Source of the DNA: Coffea arabica
Taxonomy: Eukaryota; Streptophyta; Magnoliopsida; Gentianales; Rubiaceae
Direction of reading: 5' to 3'
Assembly (NCBI RefSeq): GCF_036785885.1
Contig: NC_092312.1
Coordinates: forward strand, 10,868,001 to 10,932,000
DNA length: 64,000 nt
The first letter of the stretch is position 1; each line of letters begins with the position of its first letter. Shown here one piece after another: positions 58,747 through 64,000 of this stretch. The position numbers and the translations under genes are program-made. The notes beneath the pieces were generated by a model. It worked only from the letters and a program-made list of their open reading frames with translations, searched no databases and was not told where the DNA came from.

Positions 58747-61700
58747 TTAGTTGTTGCTAGGAGAAAGGCTCGTCAAGTAAGGATCATCCTTGTACTTTGA
58801 ATACTGGGGAAGATCAAGAGCTCTCTCCGCAATTTCTCTGTCCTCGTAAATTTTTGCCACCAAGCTCTCAAGAGATGGAAAATTGGCCTGCCACATACCA
58901 AACACGATTATCAGAAGCACAATGAGTGAAAGCAGAGAGATCCGCAGGTTGAAGGCTGTATTTATGCGGGTTATAAACGGTATGATGTAACAATACCTCA
59001 GGCCGAATATATCCAACAATTACTAAATGCAATTCCTCTCCATAGAAATCCTCAGTGAAGTCATGCAGCAACCATGGTTCCTGAAAATTTATCAAAAATC
59101 CTATAAAGCAACAATGGGATATAAAACAGCAGTGCAAATATGTAAATGCCAAGTCATGCTACACCCACTATAGTTTTCTCAGCATTGTTAAAATATGGAT
59201 TCCAACCAATGCTCATGACCATCTTGAAAACACCTCGAGTTGGTAATCCCGCCCACCCAAGGTATACGCCAGATGGATGTTCCGATAGGAGATCCAGATA
59301 GCCCTCTGTGGATATATTTGCTGAAACATAAAAGGCGATATTGTCAGTGTTGAACTTTCTAATCTTTTACATTTTTCCCCAGATAAAGAGTACAATAATC
59401 GTACAGACATATTTATTAACAAATAGCAAGTTTTTTCCTTCTGATACAACCTGAAGGCCAGCCAAACTACCGAGATTTCAGAAAGAAATTATACTAATAA
59501 TTATAAACACACGAGATAAAATGCAACTGTTCACATATTATACAATCTTAATGAGATTGATGCCAACTTATAGAGTTTGAGATCGGTGCTTCTACAGTTA
59601 TGACCATAGCATGCGTCAAAGCTGTGACAAATCTCATGGTAATGCACACAAAGATGTCAATACCTGTAGGAATTCCCAACACCTTTGATCCACGCCCAAA
59701 TCCCTTAATGACAGGGCCTCCAATATGCCAAGGGTTAATTGGTAAAGTCCCTTCTACCCCTGCAATATGTTTTCAGGTTGGAAAAACAAAAGACAAAGTA
59801 TCACTGACTAGAATGAAACAGTCACAGGGGCTCACAATCTTGGAATGCAGGTAGGCTCCACTTTTCCAGCTGCAGATCTAAAAGAGAATTAATCACCTCA
59901 TCTGCCGAAGTGTAGAGATGGGATTGTTTTGGGATTGATGGTACAGCAACCACATTCATTCCAGCAGCCTTACCAGCTGTAATGCCTGGTCTGTGACATC
60001 AAATGGTAGTCTCAAAGCTTATCAGACATCAAATATATGACTAAAAAGGTGAATAAAGCTTAATGCCACAAATTAATTGGAGAACAGATCATAAAAATGC
60101 ACAAACAAGAAGTTTCACAAAACAATATTAAAAAGCTAAAGATGAATGAACTTATAGTCAGATGAATATAGGGAACCAATAAAGTATATCAATAAAAGCA
60201 GCAAAAGAAAATTCAAAATTAACAATAAATAAATTATCTGACAGACTCTACATACAACTCTAATAAATATTAGTTCCCAGAATTTTGTGCACTGCATTGG
60301 AAAAAGAATAATTCATACAGGCAAGGACTCTCAGTGAACTTGACGTCTCCGTGTTACTTCATATACTTTCCTCCTAGATCAATGGACCCAATTTATGCAG
60401 CAGACATGAACAAAAGTAAGCTTGGGTCTTAGATTTTGGCTATGTCCAACTTTCACCCAGCAGGAAATTCAAGTAAAAGTTGTACAATGAACAAAAAACT
60501 AATAGATCGTGAGAAAATTTGGGACAGGAAAGGCAACATGTTATTTAGATTACAGCATTCAGTGCAACTCTTGAAAGACAAGTTTACAAGCAATCTTACA
60601 TGAGCATAAACGAAATGACATCACATGCTGTCACTCAATTTATTTGCATGACCTGAGATTCAACATTTAAACACCATCAGACCCAATAACATATTGCACA
60701 AGGAAAAGCCTTAAATTACTAACAGCAGCTTTAGCTTAAACAGACAAAAATCTTTGGCAAGAGTTATTTCTGCTAAGTTATCAACTAGCTTCTAACTTCT
60801 AGTTAGTTCCCACACTTGTGGAAATTATAGCATTTAAATTGGCAACATGAAACTCTCTTGTGAAACACATACCACAAAATATTCAAGTGTCTTCATCACT
60901 TCTGAGAGCCTGTTTGGATCTAAGATGCTTTGGAAACTTCATTTCGATATAAACCAAATAGATAAATATAACATGAAGATATCAAATTTACATAACATGA
61001 TTACTTTAACAAACTGAATAGAATTGCTATATGTCTACAGCTGTTGTATGCTTGAGAATTTCTCTCTGGGAAAATTCAAAAGATACAGAAAAAACTTGAC
61101 TGGTTGAAATAACAGCCATATGCATACTAGCATGTCAGCTTGTTGGAGCCCAAAATTTGTCCAGAAAGCTTAACCCTAGTTTACGAATATATCCAATATG
61201 GAACATTTTAATGCATTAAAGATAGAGTCGATCAATGTGGTTAACACTCCAACAAACTGCTCATAATAAGAAGATCAACTGATTTCAAACAACTCATACC
61301 TCAGAATGCATCCTAAGCTAACAAACTTTCACATTCAACCAAAAGCAAAAATATAACAGCCTTTTAGTTTCATTTCCTGAAGCTTAAAAAATATGTCAAA
61401 CACCAAAAGCGTATCCATATACAAAAGAAACAACAAAGTTTGATTGGTGCAGTAGCAATAGATTCTATCTGCTAAGAGAACTTCCTGTGTACACGACACT
61501 TTTCAACATTTTGTACCTTTTTTTTTTAAATTTTTCTAAACAACATGGAAATAAAGCCAGCATGTGCCACCATGCTTGGCTTGAAGTATTATCTTATGAC
61601 TAAAAGGAATTGCGTGTATTATTCTTCACAAACTATATGGAGTACATTTGCATATATTTTACTTGTGCCTTGGTTTCAGAAAAAACTTGGGATACTTACA

Positions 61701-63680
61701 GAGAATCTTCAATAACGAGGCAGCTGGATGGATCTATGTTGAGCCTCCTAGCTGCTTCAAGAAATCTTGACCAACAGAACCCACAAAAAGAACGTAATGA
61801 AATCAATATCATTGTTGTATGAGTTTCTTAATTTCCCATGAAAGCGGCATGATCTATTCATCTTACATATCAGGAGATGGCTTTCCATTTGTAACTTCAT
61901 CACCTCCTATAATGGCAGAGAAGGATTCCTTCCAGCCTAGAAGTGAAATTGCAGATATACTCAGGAAAATTGGAAAGAAAAAAGGGAAAAGGTTTCATGC
62001 ATTTACTACTGGAATCAGAAAGATATTTCACTGAGAAAACAGATCTTTTTCTCAAATTAGCAACTTCTTTGATGGGAGCTTTATGCACCAAATTTACCTT
62101 GATGATAAAAAATTTTAGTTTCTACATTTTCCAGTGGTGAATTTGAGGCCAATGCCATTGGCACACCATGACCCCTTAAATGATTGATTAACCGGTTTGC
62201 ACCAGGTTGAGCTTTAATATTGCACCACCTGCAATGATAAGAGGTGACATGTATTTCAGAGCTTGAATAAAAACTTAGGGACACCTAAAAACTAGAGATG
62301 AATATACAAACGACACAGAAAAATCTTCCAAAAACAAAAATTAAGATGATAACTTTTTAAGAGCCTGCGCATTGTATCATTTAACAATAACAAGTATATT
62401 ATGAGCCCTATGATAGAAGCAAATTGTCAGACTAAGTACAACTTCCAAAACCAACCTGACAGCAATATTGGAGAAAAGTATTTGTTGAATAAAGTGCAAC
62501 ATATCAGAAAAAGAAATTCATACTAGGAGAATTTAATCATCACCTCCTCGAACTTAGTTGCTTAGTCAATAAAACTTCACAATAGTAAATGTCAAAAATG
62601 TAATGTAACCGGAGACTATCTCCAGGTTATTCTTCTGTTTTTGAACATTCACCCAGGATGGTCTTCCAGAGGGGCGGGGGCTCTAGAACACTCAATGACC
62701 AACTGATAAGAATTTACTTACAGATACAATGTGCATCATGTTTTACTCAAATTATTTGGCTGAAGAACATGGAATGCTACTGTTTACAAACAAAAGGAAG
62801 TTGCTCCCTCTTAAGCCAGATGAAAAATTACTAGTCAACATAGTAAATTCAAGGCTATGTTTCTTTCTATCTAATATGTCAGATCAAAGTCAAAAAATAA
62901 AGTCAAACACACTTGAAATAGTGACATTTTGTTTTTCTTTTTCCAAAGCCAAAAACATTGGCGAACATAATGCATAAAAGACTGGGTATACAGTGCCATT
63001 ACTGCTCAGAGAATATTGGATTAAGTTCAGCAAGAAATACATCAGGTGACATTGGAAGCTCATAATCTTCTACAACTGCAGCAGCAGCCTCCAGAGGTGT
63101 CTTTCCTACTATCCTATGAGCATTTCCCGCATCCCATTGCTTCCCGTACTTAACCAGGTGAACTTTTAAGATATCATTTACAATTCCATCTGTTCACAAA
63201 ATCAAACTCAAATTACAAAAGGAGTGAAATTAAAAAAAAAATGTTCACAAGACAATATCTGAAGCAAAACTTTCTAAACTCCCAAAGATGTTGATTGTTA
63301 CAAAAATGTGAAATAATTCTTTTACCATAAAAGCAGACAACAATGCGCAAAACCCAAAAAAAGGACAACAAAGACAAAATTCAGGCATTACAAGTGACCG
63401 ACATCTTCTATACTTGAGATAGCGAAGAGTATTGAACTTCTATGGCTACAAAGCACTTACATAATTAAGCAGAAACAGGAGGTCAAAATAATTCTTGTCT
63501 CATTAAACCATGATTAATCAGATGTACGCCACTAATTCTAAATTAAGGTGTTAAAGAATAGCATAAAAAGTGCAACAGTAATACAATAAAGAGCAAAAGC
63601 CCACCTGTGTTTAGAAGTGTACCGTCCAAATCCAGAATGACACCTAATACTAGCTTCCTTAGAGTTCTTGCCATTGACAT
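58747..63680 (-). CDS. FMN/FHY: Bifunctional FMN hydrolase/riboflavin kinase
   Basis: Ten exons, minus strand: 63605-63680, 63003-63189, 62098-62228, 61867-61936, 61700-61765, 59836-59990, 59664-59759, 59169-59320, 58997-59080, 58747-58887. GT-AG ends, phases close, product 385 aa. The N-terminal HAD phosphatase has DLDGTL (D17, D19), ALASNS, GKPSPDIF and VIEDSLPGITAGKAAGMNVV. The C-terminal flavokinase has GPVIKGFGRGSKVLGIPTAN (ATP site with PTAN), YLGWAGLPTRGVFKMVMSIG, WNPYFNNAEKTIEPWLLHDF and FYGEELHLVIVGYIRPE. The enzyme phosphorylates riboflavin to FMN and hydrolyses FMN back, controlling the flavin pool. An in-frame TGA lies 24 bases upstream of the chosen ATG at 63680, so this start is preferred; a second ATG is two codons later. 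Confidence 0.95.
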
Positions 63681-64000
63681 AGGAACAGGTATGTACCAAC
63701 GTCAAATAATTATTTCTCCTAATCGTCTTGTCAACAGCAAACCTGAAATTCCGGTTGGGCAAAAAGCAAAATGACTCATCAAATTGTGTGCATCCTAAAC
63801 CAACAATAGAAATATTTCACTGAGGACAACCAGACGAACGAATGAATATATTAGCAGACATAAATAAATTCACACACGGTTAAACAGATGAGTCTGAGAT
63901 GAATGGGCATGTCACTGAACCTAATAACCATCTAAACAAAAATTTAAATCATCTGGATGAAATATCTTATTTTCATTATTTCTATCAAATTCTCTCTCAA
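63681..64000. other. 5' region of the riboflavin kinase gene
   Basis: Leader and promoter side of the gene. Open frames do not join the coding sequence. No clear TATA box was located before the window ends. Confidence 0.4.

Noticed and set aside
1..64000. tRNA genes and other structured RNA genes
   Set aside because: I looked for A/B-box and cloverleaf-like patterns by eye and saw none convincing; a tRNAscan and Infernal search would decide.

Overview
The window looks like nuclear DNA of a flowering plant, a eudicot. The genes are split by GT-AG introns, the intergenic DNA is very AT-rich, and plant transposons are dense (LINE, Helitron, Stowaway and hAT MITEs, a Pack-MULE-like element, a solo LTR). 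An asterid such as the coffee family would fit, but that is only an impression. All assigned intact genes lie on the minus strand. There are four: an F-box stress-induced (FBS-type) gene (5607-6596), an F-box/LRR gene (45114-47322), a 14-exon WRAP53/TCAB1-like WD40 gene (48398-56785) and a 10-exon bifunctional FMN hydrolase/riboflavin kinase (58747-63680). I reconstructed each exon by exon; every splice phase closes and the predicted lengths are 185, 467, 443 and 385 aa.

Layout. 1-5.6 kb is AT-rich intergenic DNA with small elements. 5.6-7.7 kb holds the FBS gene, a 5' UTR intron and an upstream cluster of ACGT-core motifs. 7.7-14.4 kb is intergenic, with a diverged direct duplication and several MITEs. 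14.4-45.1 kb is the most unusual part: repeated, decayed copies of one multi-gene segment. Each copy keeps some of the following: a DnaJ/DUF3444 fragment, the X, Y/W and Z non-coding blocks, a CLASSY-type SNF2 fragment or its upstream intron, and 3' exons of an F-box/LRR gene. The intact F-box/LRR gene at the right end carries the same 3' flank, so the array is probably a decayed cluster derived from this locus. Many transposons landed in it: a Pack-MULE-like element with a captured TLC-domain gene, a 3.3-kb solo LTR, nested hAT elements, two tandem Stowaways, a 2-kb Helitron, a truncated LINE, and a composite joining antisense 25S rRNA and rDNA spacer repeats to a LINE.

45.1-64 kb is conventional genic DNA. 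The WD40 gene carries a LINE fragment in intron 7 and a tandem duplication in intron 6 that includes the end of exon 6. A MULE-like element lies between it and the riboflavin kinase gene. No operon-like functional link exists among the intact genes. Their grouping (FBS, TCAB1-like, FMN hydrolase/riboflavin kinase) resembles what I recall of an Arabidopsis chromosome 4 segment, so the F-box/LRR array may be a lineage-specific insertion or expansion between conserved neighbours.
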